Translations under genes and position numbers: made by a program | The notes under the pieces: generated by a model | Seen by the model: only the letters and a program-made list of their open reading frames with translations | What the model was told of the DNA's origin: nothing | The model's database searches: none | Assembly (NCBI GenBank): GCA_031292525.1 | Contig: JARLGY010000023.1 | Coordinates: 186,001 to 250,000, forward strand | Reading direction: 5' to 3' | From: Flavipsychrobacter sp. | GTDB taxonomy: Bacteria > Bacteroidota > Bacteroidia > Chitinophagales > Chitinophagaceae | DNA length: 64,000 nucleotides | In this document: positions 7,596 through 16,381 of the stretch, one piece after another | Layout of the letters: every line of letters begins with the position of its first letter | Position numbering within the stretch: the stretch's first letter is position 1

Positions 7596-10079
7596 ATGAA
7601 ACTTAAACATATACTTATACTATTTTTCCTGTTAGCGGGCATCAATGTGCAAGCCCAAAACCAGCTTACAGGCATTGTCACCATGGCCCGCAACGGCCAC
7701 CAGGTTAAGGCTGCAACTGTATATATACCTGACCTTAAGATCGGTACTACTACCGATGACAATGGCTTTTACATCATAAAGAATATCCCAGCAGGCACCT
7801 ATGTGGTTTCAGCAGGTTCTATTGGGTACAGCACACAGGTGCAAACAGTTAGGATCACACGTAAAAACATCACCACTACCAATTTTGCCCTGTCAACAGC
7901 CACTTACACTAACGATGAAGTGGTAGTAACAGCCAACTCTATTGCCACTATGCTCAGGACAACACCTCAGCCTATAGTAGATATACCCAACAGTTATCTC
8001 ATGCAAAATGCATCTACCAACATAATAGATGCGCTGTCCAATGTACCTGGTGTTTCAGGCATTTCAGACGGACAGAGTATTTCAAAACCTGTAATTAGAG
8101 GTTTAGGCTACAACAGGGTTGTGGTAGTAAACGATGGCGTACGTCAGGAAGGCCAGCAATGGGGCGATGAGTTTGGCATAGAGGTAGATCAAAATTCTGT
8201 TGACAGGGTTGAAATACTGAAAGGGCCTGCATCACTTATATATGGCTCCGATGCGCTCAATGGTGTTATCAACTTCCTGCCCGAAGAAACGCTGCCCGAA
8301 GGCCAGGTCAAAGGTGATCTGCTTTATAACTACCAGACCAACAACGGCCTGATAAACACTACCGGCCATATTGCTGGCACTGTCAAAGGCATCAGCTTCA
8401 GTGCACGTATCAGCAATATCATGGCGCACGCCTATCAAAACAAGTACGATGGTTATGTATTCAATTCCCAGTTCAGCAATTTTAACTGGGATGGCACTAT
8501 TGGCATTCATCGCAGGTGGGGTTTCAGTCAATTGCATTATAGCTTCTTCGATCTCAAAACAGGCATCGTAGAAGGCGCAAGAGACAGTGCAACTGGCGCT
8601 TTTGTAAAACAGAATGTTGACGCCAATGGCAACCCAATATACCAGATAGCTACCAACCAGGAATTACGTTCCTATACGCCCTTCCTCATCAACCAGCATG
8701 TACGTCACTACAAGCTGGTGTGGGATAATAGTATTGCATTGGGCGAAGATAAGATAATAGCTCGGGTTGCCTTTCAGCAAAACCGCAGGCAGGAAAATAA
8801 TGACATCACCCAACCCAATACCTCAAACATCTACTATCTCCTCAACACAGTAAATTACGACTTCAGGTACGCTTCCAAAACCAGGCACGATTTCGATTTC
8901 TCAGCCGGCATAAACGGCATGTACCAGGACAGTAAAAATAAGGGCACGTTGTTGCTGATACCGGAATATAATCTGTTCGATATTGGTGCATTTGCAATAG
9001 CAAATAAAAAATTGGGCAAACTGGATATTAGTGGTGGTCTGCGCTACGATATACGCAGGTTCAACGGCCACGATGACTATGTGGATATCAATGGTAACCA
9101 CGTATCTGCAAACGATAGCGGTGCCATTCACCAGTTCTCTGCATATACATCAAACTACAACGGCATATCTGGCAGTGTAGGTGCCACCTATCAGTTTACA
9201 AAAAGCCTATACCTAAAGGCAAACGTTGCGCGTGGGTTCCGGGCACCAAATGTTGCTGAATCCGGCTCAAATGGTGTACACGATGGTACTGTTGTTTACG
9301 AAGTAGGAACACCCGGATTGAAGCCCGAAAACAGCCTCGAGTTTGACTTCGCACCGGGTGTACAAACTAAGAATTTCTCGGTGGAGGTTGATCTGTATAG
9401 CAATTCTATCAATAATTACATCTTCCCAAAACAGGTTCAAAGCAAATTGGGAGGCGATTCTATACGCACAGATGTACCTGGCTATGCGTCAGCCCCCGTG
9501 TTTCTTTATTCACAGGGCAATGCAAGCCTCACCGGGATGGAAGCTATGTTGGATATTCACCCCTCTGGTTGGAAGTGGTTTGAATGGTATTCAGCCTACA
9601 GCGGCGTAAATGCTTACCTCAAGAACGTTCCAGACAGCGTTAAGTACTTGCCATTCACTCCGCCGTCAAAGATCATATCTAACATTACACTATCATTAAA
9701 GAAAAAGAGCAAAATAGTACGCAACAGCTATGTACGCTTTGGTATCGCGTATACATTCCAGCAGAGCCATGTATACTACGCTAGCAGCGTTTATAATGGC
9801 ACCACCGATCTTTTATTACTCAAAGCCAGCAACACTCCCACTCCGGGTTACCTATTGCTGAATGCTGGTGCAGGAACAGACATACTTAAAAAGGGTCGTA
9901 AAATGTGCTCTATATATGTGTCTGTAAACAACCTCGCCAATCTGCCATATATAGATTACATGAGCCGCTTTAAATATTATGATGCAAATCTGGCCAACGG
10001 CGTAAATCGCGTAGGCGTTTACAACATGGGTCGTAACGTAAGCTTTAAAGTACTTATACCCCTTGATTTTAGAGATTAA
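7596..10079 (+). CDS. TonB-dependent outer membrane receptor
   Basis: Outer membrane active-transport receptor of 827 residues. A signal peptide (1-20) ends NVQA before QNQ, so the mature protein should start with Gln. A carboxypeptidase-regulatory-like domain (about 22-108) comes first. A plug domain (about 120-235) follows, containing VDRVEILKGPASLIYGSDA, the usual plug motif. The remainder (about 240-827) is a 22-strand-type barrel with alternating aromatic strands and a C-terminal S-F-K-V-L-I-P-L segment. It resembles siderophore, heme or metal receptors rather than SusC (no SusD partner, and too short). The substrate cannot be read from the sequence. Followed by a strong bidirectional terminator. 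Confidence 0.9.
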   Translation: MKLKHILILFFLLAGINVQAQNQLTGIVTMARNGHQVKAATVYIPDLKIGTTTDDNGFYIIKNIPAGTYVVSAGSIGYSTQVQTVRITRKNITTTNFALSTATYTNDEVVVTANSIATMLRTTPQPIVDIPNSYLMQNASTNIIDALSNVPGVSGISDGQSISKPVIRGLGYNRVVVVNDGVRQEGQQWGDEFGIEVDQNSVDRVEILKGPASLIYGSDALNGVINFLPEETLPEGQVKGDLLYNYQTNNGLINTTGHIAGTVKGISFSARISNIMAHAYQNKYDGYVFNSQFSNFNWDGTIGIHRRWGFSQLHYSFFDLKTGIVEGARDSATGAFVKQNVDANGNPIYQIATNQELRSYTPFLINQHVRHYKLVWDNSIALGEDKIIARVAFQQNRRQENNDITQPNTSNIYYLLNTVNYDFRYASKTRHDFDFSAGINGMYQDSKNKGTLLLIPEYNLFDIGAFAIANKKLGKLDISGGLRYDIRRFNGHDDYVDINGNHVSANDSGAIHQFSAYTSNYNGISGSVGATYQFTKSLYLKANVARGFRAPNVAESGSNGVHDGTVVYEVGTPGLKPENSLEFDFAPGVQTKNFSVEVDLYSNSINNYIFPKQVQSKLGGDSIRTDVPGYASAPVFLYSQGNASLTGMEAMLDIHPSGWKWFEWYSAYSGVNAYLKNVPDSVKYLPFTPPSKIISNITLSLKKKSKIVRNSYVRFGIAYTFQQSHVYYASSVYNGTTDLLLLKASNTPTPGYLLLNAGAGTDILKKGRKMCSIYVSVNNLANLPYIDYMSRFKYYDANLANGVNRVGVYNMGRNVSFKVLIPLDFRD

Positions 10080-10156
10080 ATAATGCCGCCCCTATAGAAT
10101 CTACAGGTTGTAGACTCTCCCACCAAAAAAAGCCTTAACAGGCATCCATGAAAACT

Positions 10157-10191
10157 AAAAAAGGTGCCAGATATAATCTGGCACCTTTTTT
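10157..10191. terminator. Bidirectional terminator between convergent genes
   Basis: Perfect inverted repeat with 16-base arms (10157-10172 and 10176-10191) and a 3-base loop. It has an A-run on the left and a T-run on the right, so it can terminate transcription in both directions. It separates the TonB receptor (plus) from the minus-strand gene whose stop codon begins at its right edge. Confidence 0.9.
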
Positions 10192-10706
10192 TATGCAGTC
10201 ACATCCAGGTTCACCCTGCTGGCTAGCCAGCTTTGGTGCAACGGCACCAGCCAGTTTTCCAGTATTTCTTTCTTTGTATTCACTACGTTATTAAATAGTA
10301 GTGTGTCTTTATTAATATACCCCTTATCTATAGCATACTGCACCTGGTCAAAGGGCAACATCTGCGGAGTGTCTTTTACCAAAAAGGTAATGGTCATTCG
10401 GTCAAACAAGTTAGCGCTGTACTGTCGCTCAATACTCTTTATCACACGTACAGAACTATCTGTGCTGCACCCGCTTACTTTCACATCTGTTTCATCTGCC
10501 ATCATTACTACAAACTGGCCAAACAACAGTTTACCCCACCCTTTCACCGGGGCACCATGTGCCTGCCACTGGCTATAAAATTGCAACAACTGTTCGTTGA
10601 TCTCGGCCTCTTGTTGCTCATTAAATCTTCTGCTGCTCTGATAGACCCACACGCGTGCATCATCTGCAAAATGTTGTGGTATTATATTCCTTAATGCCTC
10701 TTGCAT
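10191..10706 (-). CDS. Conserved Bacteroidetes protein, often misnamed ABC transporter ATPase
   Basis: Soluble protein of 171 residues, function unknown. Its relatives in Bacteroidetes are commonly labelled ABC transporter ATPase. No Walker A, Walker B or signature motif is present, and the protein is far too short, so that label is not supported. Visible features are a conserved W-x-Y-Q-S-x-R near residues 21-27, G-W-G-K-L-L-F-G-Q-F-V-V near 56-67, and an S-G-C-S-T-D-S-S-V segment near 78-86. It stands alone between two terminators or promoters. Confidence 0.75.
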   Translation of the reverse strand: MQEALRNIIPQHFADDARVWVYQSSRRFNEQQEAEINEQLLQFYSQWQAHGAPVKGWGKLLFGQFVVMMADETDVKVSGCSTDSSVRVIKSIERQYSANLFDRMTITFLVKDTPQMLPFDQVQYAIDKGYINKDTLLFNNVVNTKKEILENWLVPLHQSWLASRVNLDVTA

Positions 10707-10767
10707 ACTGCAAAATTAAGCAATTAGGTTTATCCGTCACGTACACCATCTTTACTATATTATCCCT

Positions 10768-10775
10768 TACTTTTG
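10768..10775 (+). promoter_or_regulatory. Candidate -7 box for agmatinase/arginase gene
   Basis: TACTTTTG matches TAnnTTTG and lies 18 bases before the preferred ATG at 10794. This also argues against the upstream TTG start at 10773, which would fall inside the box. No clear TTG -33 element is seen. Confidence 0.45.
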
Positions 10776-10793
10776 CTTCCTCAAAACCTTCTT

Positions 10794-11831
10794 ATGGCAG
10801 ATCTTTCGCAATTCGACCCCAACTCTGTAGGTTTAAAAGCAAACAATATATTTGGCTTACCGTTTACTGAAGCTGACGCTGTACTGGTACTGGTTCCTGT
10901 ACCATGGGAAGTAACCGTATCTTACAGGGCAGGCACCGCCGATGGCCCAGCGAATATTTTTGATGCTTCTTTGCAAGTCGATTTATATGATCCCGATGTT
11001 ACAGACGGCTGGAAGAAAGGCTTTTACATGCAGCCTGTCGATACTGAAATGCAAAATGTAAGCACTGCCCTGCGCAATGCTGCCGAACAGATCATTGCGA
11101 GCCTTGAAGAAGGCGACGAAGAAGCATCTATTGAACTGCACGATCAGCTGGCCGAAATAAACAATGAGTGTACTCAACTCATAGAGCAGGTACGCACAAC
11201 CACCGGCAACTTGATGCGCAGTGGCAAAAAAGTAGGTCTTATAGGTGGCGACCACAGCACCCCCCTGGGTTACATCAAAGCATTATCAGACATCCACAGC
11301 GACTTCGGCATCTTACAGATCGATGCTCATGCAGACCTGCGCAATGCATACGAAGGTTTCACTTACTCCCACGCTTCTATTATGTACAACGTACTGAAAG
11401 AAGTACCGCAGGTAAGCAAACTGGTCCAGGTAGGTATTCGCGACTATTGTGATGAAGAGCTGCAGGTAATACAAAACAGCAATGGAAGAGTAACCACATT
11501 CTTCGATAAAAACATAAAAGAACGCCAGTATGAAGGCGAAACATGGAAACAAATATGCCTGGATATAGTGACTGTACTCCCACAAAAAGTCTATATCAGT
11601 TTCGATATTGACGGACTCGACCCAAAACTATGTCCTAACACGGGCACTCCTGTTCCTGGTGGCTTTGAGATGGAGCAGGTATTTTATTTGTTTAAATTAC
11701 TTCATGCCAGTGGCCGCGAGTTAATTGGCTTCGACCTTAACGAAGTTTCTACTGGCGGCTATGGAGACAGCATGGACAGCATAACCGGCGCACGAGTCTT
11801 GTACAAAATGTGTAACTACATGGTGGCTTAA
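10794..11831 (+). CDS. Agmatinase/arginase-family ureohydrolase
   Basis: Binuclear manganese ureohydrolase of 345 residues. It should hydrolyse a guanidino compound (agmatine, arginine or formiminoglutamate) to urea or formamide plus amine. All metal-binding motifs are present: GGDHS at about 151-155, DAHAD at about 177-181, and the DIDGLDP stretch at about 271-277. A glutamate near the C terminus (LIGFDLNEVS) completes the site. An insertion of about 50 charged residues before GGDHS (about 85-140) is typical of the bacteroidetal branch. Exact substrate is unresolved: no hut or spe neighbours are present. ATG 10794 is preferred over an earlier TTG. A strong terminator follows. Confidence 0.85.
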   Translation: MADLSQFDPNSVGLKANNIFGLPFTEADAVLVLVPVPWEVTVSYRAGTADGPANIFDASLQVDLYDPDVTDGWKKGFYMQPVDTEMQNVSTALRNAAEQIIASLEEGDEEASIELHDQLAEINNECTQLIEQVRTTTGNLMRSGKKVGLIGGDHSTPLGYIKALSDIHSDFGILQIDAHADLRNAYEGFTYSHASIMYNVLKEVPQVSKLVQVGIRDYCDEELQVIQNSNGRVTTFFDKNIKERQYEGETWKQICLDIVTVLPQKVYISFDIDGLDPKLCPNTGTPVPGGFEMEQVFYLFKLLHASGRELIGFDLNEVSTGGYGDSMDSITGARVLYKMCNYMVA

Positions 11832-11871
11832 TCATAATTATTATCGCTAACCAGCCTTAACATTACAAAGT

Positions 11872-11906
11872 AAAAAAGCGTCTAAAGTAGATTTAGACGC
11901 TTTTTT
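11872..11906. terminator. Bidirectional terminator
   Basis: Perfect inverted repeat with 15-base arms (11872-11886, 11892-11906), 5-base loop, A-run left and T-run right. It lies between the convergent ureohydrolase and LolC/E-like permease genes and fits both directions. Confidence 0.92.
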
Positions 11907-11987
11907 ACTCCTATATACGTGAATGTCCCGGAAGAAAGAAGTCGAAATAAATATCATGTCATAAATATGCTGTACTAGCTATTAATT

Positions 11988-13223
11988 TTACGCCCCACGC
12001 AACCCTACATTTTCTGTGCGTGTAGCCTTGTAAGAGGGGTAAATGGCAGCCAGGAAGCCAACCACTATAATAGTAACAAGCACAAGTGCAAAGTCATTCC
12101 ACTGAAAAAGCACAGGGTATGCATCTATAATAAAGCCGCCACCTAGTTTTATCCATTTAAAATACTGCTGCCCCAAACATATCAATGTACCCAGCAATAT
12201 ACCTATTCCCCCACCAGTCAGCGCCCAAAGCATGCCTTCTAACTGAAAAACAATACGTATTGATGCCGCTGACGCGCCCATTGCTTTTAGTATAGCCATA
12301 TCCTTCTGCTTCTCCAGCACAAGCATAGACAATGCACCTACCATGTTAAAAGAAGCTATAAATAGCACAAGCAGCAAAATGGCATACACTGCCCACTTTT
12401 CGGTACGCAATACCATGTACAAAGTCTTGTTTTGTTCAAAACGTGTTTCAACTTTATAAGAGGCCCCTAGTGTACGCTGCAATTGTTTTTTCACATCATC
12501 CGCATCCCCCCCCTTATCCAGGGCTATTTCTACCGATGAATATTTACCCGGCTCTTGAAAAAGGTCTTGCACCACCGTTGCTGCTGCTAGCACATACTTG
12601 CTGTCAAAGTCATCCTGTATCCTGAATGCCCCGTCTGGTTTCAGGTTTACCGACTGGAATGCCGCAGATGGGTCGAGTGTGGGAGAGGTCAGCTTTGTAT
12701 TGGGGTAGTAAAGCATTACAGTGCTGAACGCGTTATTTACATCTGCCCCCACTTGGTTGGCAAGCCTTGCACCAAATATGGCTGTTGCCTTGGGAAAGGT
12801 CGCAACAGAATCGCTACCAGCAATAATATATTGCTTAATGTTATTTACTTTAAAGTAATTACTGTCTATACCTTTCAGGGTAGCAACTATTTGTTCTTCA
12901 TCGCTATTGGCAAGCACATTGTCTTCTATTACAGACGATGCGTATTTTACGCCTGCTGTATGTTGTACTGCATCATATTGCACTACAGGCAGACTAAAGA
13001 ATTTGCCACGTGCAGCTGTTATTTTTATCTCCGGGTAAAACGATTTGTATAGGTCTTTCACCAGGAAATCAAACCCGTTAAATACCGAGAACAATACAAT
13101 CATGGCCCCGCTGCCTACGGCTATTGCCGCCATGCTGATGCGCGAAAGCAACGGCGCAGCATTGGCCGACCGTTTGCCCAGCAGGTACCTGCTGGCCAGG
13201 CTCCATACCAGCGTTCCGTTCAT
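11988..13223 (-). CDS. LolC/E-like FtsX-family ABC permease
   Basis: ABC transporter permease of 411 residues with the FtsX/MacB architecture. There is one transmembrane helix at about 25-50, a large periplasmic domain (about 55-270), then three helices (about 275-300, 325-350, 375-400). The segment L-E-K-Q-K-D-M-A-I-L-K-A-M-G-A near residues 306-320 is the coupling-helix signature of lipoprotein-releasing LolC/E permeases. By analogy it could extract lipoproteins from the inner membrane. The ATPase partner is not adjacent. Its ATG overlaps the rbfA stop by one base (TAATG), so the genes are translationally coupled. Confidence 0.82.
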   Translation of the reverse strand: MNGTLVWSLASRYLLGKRSANAAPLLSRISMAAIAVGSGAMIVLFSVFNGFDFLVKDLYKSFYPEIKITAARGKFFSLPVVQYDAVQHTAGVKYASSVIEDNVLANSDEEQIVATLKGIDSNYFKVNNIKQYIIAGSDSVATFPKATAIFGARLANQVGADVNNAFSTVMLYYPNTKLTSPTLDPSAAFQSVNLKPDGAFRIQDDFDSKYVLAAATVVQDLFQEPGKYSSVEIALDKGGDADDVKKQLQRTLGASYKVETRFEQNKTLYMVLRTEKWAVYAILLLVLFIASFNMVGALSMLVLEKQKDMAILKAMGASAASIRIVFQLEGMLWALTGGGIGILLGTLICLGQQYFKWIKLGGGFIIDAYPVLFQWNDFALVLVTIIVVGFLAAIYPSYKATRTENVGLRGA

Positions 13224-13606
13224 TATTGTTCTGTCTCTGTTTTTGTCTGGTCGCGTTCTTCATTTATTTTCTTGAAGATCTCGTCCATTTTAGCCACATA
13301 GTCCAGCGTATCATCGTTGTAAAACTGTAACTCAGGTACCCTGCGCAGTTGGTTTTTCACCTTCAGTCCCAAAAATTTGCGCCATTCAGAGGTCCGGTCC
13401 ACAATTTTATGCAGCATTTCTGCAGGGTCCTTTATCTGAAAGAAGCTAACATATATGCGCGCCTCTAGTAGGTCAGGTGTAACCACTACCTTCGATATAG
13501 AGATCATTCCTCCGTCCACAATATTCATCCCCTCACGCTGAAAAATAGCGCTCATCTCTTCCAGTATCAGCTTGGCTACCTGCTTTTGTCTTTTACTTTC
13601 TTCCAT
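13223..13606 (-). CDS. rbfA: Ribosome-binding factor A
   Basis: Protein of 127 residues that binds the 30S precursor during late 16S rRNA maturation and cold adaptation. It has the single KH-like RbfA fold: an N-terminal helix starting S-K-R-Q-K-Q-V-A, a V-V-V-T-P-D-L strand near 40-46, and the conserved L-R-R-V-P-E-L-Q-F-Y-x-D-D near 86-98. A frame extends 19 codons further upstream, but M at 13606 begins the conserved domain and is preferred. First gene of a pair with the LolC/E-like permease (TAATG overlap). Confidence 0.9.
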   Translation of the reverse strand: MEESKRQKQVAKLILEEMSAIFQREGMNIVDGGMISISKVVVTPDLLEARIYVSFFQIKDPAEMLHKIVDRTSEWRKFLGLKVKNQLRRVPELQFYNDDTLDYVAKMDEIFKKINEERDQTKTETEQ

Positions 13607-13675
13607 AATGGGTAAAGTTAATTGAAAACCGTCATCCTGCATTTCAAACAATGCGCGCCGCATTAATAATATTCT

Positions 13676-13683
13676 TAAATTTG
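13676..13683 (+). promoter_or_regulatory. Candidate -7 box for Omp28-type lipoprotein gene
   Basis: TAAATTTG, a full TAnnTTTG match, lies 19 bases before the ATG at 13703. No TTG is seen at the usual distance. Confidence 0.45.
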
Positions 13684-13702
13684 TCTTATACAGTACATAT
13701 TC

Positions 13703-14581
13703 ATGAAAAAAACAGTATTACTTTCCGCAGCCGTTGTTCTTTTACTGGCAAGCTGCAAAGAAACAGACCTGCCACTTATAGGCGGCTCTAAAACACTTAA
13801 CGATACTACATATGTAGCTTCTGCCGAAACACCGCAAACACACAATGTATTGCTGGAAGAATTCACTGGTTGCAGTTGCTCCAATTGTCCGGCAGCACAC
13901 GATGTTATAAATACCTTACTCACTACATATGGTGGCCAGCTTATCCCTATAGGCATTCACCCTAAAAACTTCCCGCAGGGCGATCCTTATCCAGGTAGCG
14001 TATATGATTTCCGTACAGATGCCGGAACAGCAATAGGCACACAAATATATGGCGGCATAACGGGTATGCCCGAAGGTGGTATAGACAGGGTTGTCTATGG
14101 TACTGGCCTGCAGCTCACAAAAGATAAGTGGCCTGCAGCAATTGCAGCACGCACATCCGTAGCAAGTGGTGTTAATCTGTATGTTTCCAGCCATTACAAT
14201 GCAGCCTCAGCCACAGATACTATAGCTGTCACTATAGCTTACACACAGGCTAATAGCACCAATCAAAATATTAATGTTGCTATAGTAGAAGATAGTCTTT
14301 ACGATTTACAGGAAGACCAGAACCTTACTGTTGATAGCAATTATTTATACACTGGCGTATTCCGTGACTTGGTAACAAGTGTACCTTCCGGCGATGCGAT
14401 ACTGCCTTCTGTGAGCAGCAAAGAAGCTGGCCGTGTAGTAAAACTATATTACTTGTATAAAGTTTCAACCAAAGTGTTATTCAATCCGCGACACTGCAGG
14501 GTTGTAGCTTTTGTTACAGATGCATCAACAGGCACTATTGATGTATTGCAAACAACACAAGCTCCTTTTGTTGGTAATTAA
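13703..14581 (+). CDS. Omp28-related lipoprotein with thioredoxin-like domain
   Basis: Lipoprotein of 292 residues. The signal peptide ends L-L-A-S-C with the acylated cysteine at about residue 18. The segment L-E-E-F-T-G-C-S-C-S-N-C-P (about 52-64) is the thioredoxin-like entry of the Omp28 family, and its cysteines occupy the CxxC position. The C-terminal half is beta-rich. Omp28 was named in Porphyromonas gingivalis as a surface protein, and a redox or adhesin role is not established. Transcribed alone: a -7 box precedes it and a hairpin terminator follows. Confidence 0.82.
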   Translation: MKKTVLLSAAVVLLLASCKETDLPLIGGSKTLNDTTYVASAETPQTHNVLLEEFTGCSCSNCPAAHDVINTLLTTYGGQLIPIGIHPKNFPQGDPYPGSVYDFRTDAGTAIGTQIYGGITGMPEGGIDRVVYGTGLQLTKDKWPAAIAARTSVASGVNLYVSSHYNAASATDTIAVTIAYTQANSTNQNINVAIVEDSLYDLQEDQNLTVDSNYLYTGVFRDLVTSVPSGDAILPSVSSKEAGRVVKLYYLYKVSTKVLFNPRHCRVVAFVTDASTGTIDVLQTTQAPFVGN

Positions 14582-14606
14582 TAAAACTTAAGCGTATTAA
14601 ATTATT

Positions 14607-14636
14607 TGCCTTGTCTGCACAGACAAGGCATTTTTA
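14607..14636 (+). terminator. Rho-independent terminator after Omp28 gene
   Basis: Eleven-base arms (14607-14617 and 14620-14630), minimal loop, then TTTTTA. It lies 26 bases after the stop codon. Confidence 0.8.
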
Positions 14637-14658
14637 CAATAATAAAGGTCAGTATTTC

Positions 14659-15651
14659 ATGAAACTTCGCATTGCAATAATCACTGTAGCACTTAGCATT
14701 AGCCTGGCAGGCACTGGGTGTAACAATCATCCCGCAGCTACCACAACAACTGATACAACACAGGCCAAACAAGTTGTGTTGCCCGAGTTCAATGCAGATA
14801 GCGCGTATAACTACATAGCCACACAGGTCAGTTTTGGCTCACGGGTGCCGGGCACTCCGGCTCAACAGACCTGCGCCAACTGGATGCGCAGCAAGCTGCA
14901 AAAAGTGTGCGATACCGTTTACACTCAAAAAACAACCGTAAAAGGCGGAGACGGTAAAGTAATGCCTTGCATCAATCTTATTGGAGTTATACACCCCCAC
15001 GCTACCAAACGCATTTTGCTGCTCACCCATTGGGATAGCCGCCCATGGGCCGACATGGACACAAAAGACAAAGACAAGCCGATACTGGCAGCTGATGACG
15101 GCGGTAGCGGCGTAGCTGTGCTGATAGAAATAGCCAACATACTCAAGACATCCCCAATCCCTGACAACCTGGGCATTGACATACTGCTTACAGACGTTGA
15201 AGACTATGGGCGCTCTGAATGGGGCGAAGATTCTTACTGCCTAGGTACCCAATACTGGGCCAACAACCCACATGTACCCGGCTACAAAGCCAGCTTTGGT
15301 ATCCTGCTCGATATGGTAGGTGCTGCCAATGCACGTTTCCCCATGGAAGGGCTTTCTCAGCAATACGCGCCTGCAGTACAGCAAAACATTTGGCAGGCTG
15401 CAGTTAAAGCAGGTTACTCATCGTATTTCCCTTTTGTTAACGGGCCTTCTATTACCGATGACCATTTGCCTGTGAATAAAATAGCAAATATACCTACGGT
15501 GGATATCATCAATCTCAATGAGAGTGACTCTCCTTTTGCACCACACTGGCATACCCACAACGACAATATACAAATAATAGACAAAGGTACTCTGAAGGCT
15601 GTAGGGCAGACACTGTTGCAGGTTATCTACGATACCGCCCAACCTGTTTAA
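14659..15651 (+). CDS. M28-family lipoprotein, glutaminyl-peptide cyclotransferase type
   Basis: Zinc-dependent protein of 330 residues, probably converting N-terminal glutamine of exported proteins to pyroglutamate. A lipoprotein signal ends L-A-G-T-G-C near residue 21. The M28 core shows L-T-H-W-D-S-R-P-W, A-D-D-G-G-S-G (zinc Asp), L-L-T-D-V-E-D-Y-G (acidic pair) and H-W-H-T-H-N-D-N (zinc His). It also has the D-D-H-L-P-V segment that characterises glutaminyl cyclases rather than aminopeptidases. Length and motifs fit the mammalian-like QC found in Porphyromonas and Bacteroides. ATG 14659 gives a clean lipoprotein signal; an upstream frame extension is discounted. It lies just downstream of a terminator, so it probably has its own promoter. 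Confidence 0.83.
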   Translation: MKLRIAIITVALSISLAGTGCNNHPAATTTTDTTQAKQVVLPEFNADSAYNYIATQVSFGSRVPGTPAQQTCANWMRSKLQKVCDTVYTQKTTVKGGDGKVMPCINLIGVIHPHATKRILLLTHWDSRPWADMDTKDKDKPILAADDGGSGVAVLIEIANILKTSPIPDNLGIDILLTDVEDYGRSEWGEDSYCLGTQYWANNPHVPGYKASFGILLDMVGAANARFPMEGLSQQYAPAVQQNIWQAAVKAGYSSYFPFVNGPSITDDHLPVNKIANIPTVDIINLNESDSPFAPHWHTHNDNIQIIDKGTLKAVGQTLLQVIYDTAQPV

Positions 15652-15716
15652 CAATTTTATAAGCTTTACCGCAACAAACAGTAACGCAATAATTCTGATT
15701 TAAATAAAGACAACTG

Positions 15717-15724
15717 TATCTTTG
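15717..15724 (+). promoter_or_regulatory. Candidate -7 box for lspA-zapA
   Basis: TATCTTTG matches TAnnTTTG and ends 19 bases before the GTG start of lspA. Confidence 0.5.
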
Positions 15725-15743
15725 AATTCAAAGCTTTTTACTT

Positions 15744-16373
15744 GTGAAATATCGTAGTGCCATATTTATTGTCCTTATAGTTATTGTTTGCGACCAGCTA
15801 TTAAAATATTATATTAAAACCCATTTCTATTATGGCCAGGAAGTAAATGTCATAGGCCACTGGTTCAGGCTGCACTTTATTGAGAATGAAGGCATGGCAT
15901 TTGGAATGAAACTTGGCAATGCTGATATCGGCAAGGTCATACTTACACTATTCCGCCTTGTGGCAGTTATTCTTGGTTTCTTTATGCTAAAAAGCCTTGT
16001 CGTAAAGAAATACAGCAAGGGCGCCATTATTTGTGGTTCGCTTATCCTTGCTGGCGCTTTGGGCAACCTTATAGATAGCATGTTTTACGGCATGATATTC
16101 ACTGAAAGCTCTTATCACCTGGCTAATGTAGCCCAGGTAGGCCAGGGCTACGCACACTTCCTGCACGGCCGTGTGGTCGATATGCTCTACTTCCCTATCG
16201 TCGATACCCGCATGCCGCACTGGGTTCCCTTCATCGGTGGCAGCGATTTTGTATTTTTCGAGCCTGTATTTAATATTGCCGATGCCGCAATTTCTGTAGG
16301 TGTCCTTACGCTGGTATTTTTCCAGAAAAGGCTCATACATAAAAGAGTGCCTGTACAAGCAGTAACACAATAA
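15744..16373 (+). CDS. lspA: Lipoprotein signal peptidase II
   Basis: Inner membrane aspartic protease of 209 residues that cleaves prolipoproteins before the lipid-modified cysteine. It has four transmembrane helices. Motifs include V-C-D-Q-L-L-K-Y near the N terminus, F-I-E-N-E-G-M-A-F-G near 44-53, G-R-V-V-D-M-L-Y-F-P with catalytic D146, and N-I-A-D-A-A-I-S-V-G with catalytic D180. It is longer than the roughly 165-residue E. coli enzyme because of loop insertions (about 100-125 and 155-170), as is usual in Bacteroidetes. Starts with GTG, seen directly. Eight bases separate it from zapA, so co-transcription is likely. Several lipoproteins in this window are presumed substrates. Confidence 0.93.
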   Translation: MKYRSAIFIVLIVIVCDQLLKYYIKTHFYYGQEVNVIGHWFRLHFIENEGMAFGMKLGNADIGKVILTLFRLVAVILGFFMLKSLVVKKYSKGAIICGSLILAGALGNLIDSMFYGMIFTESSYHLANVAQVGQGYAHFLHGRVVDMLYFPIVDTRMPHWVPFIGGSDFVFFEPVFNIADAAISVGVLTLVFFQKRLIHKRVPVQAVTQ

Positions 16374-16381
16374 GCTATCTT

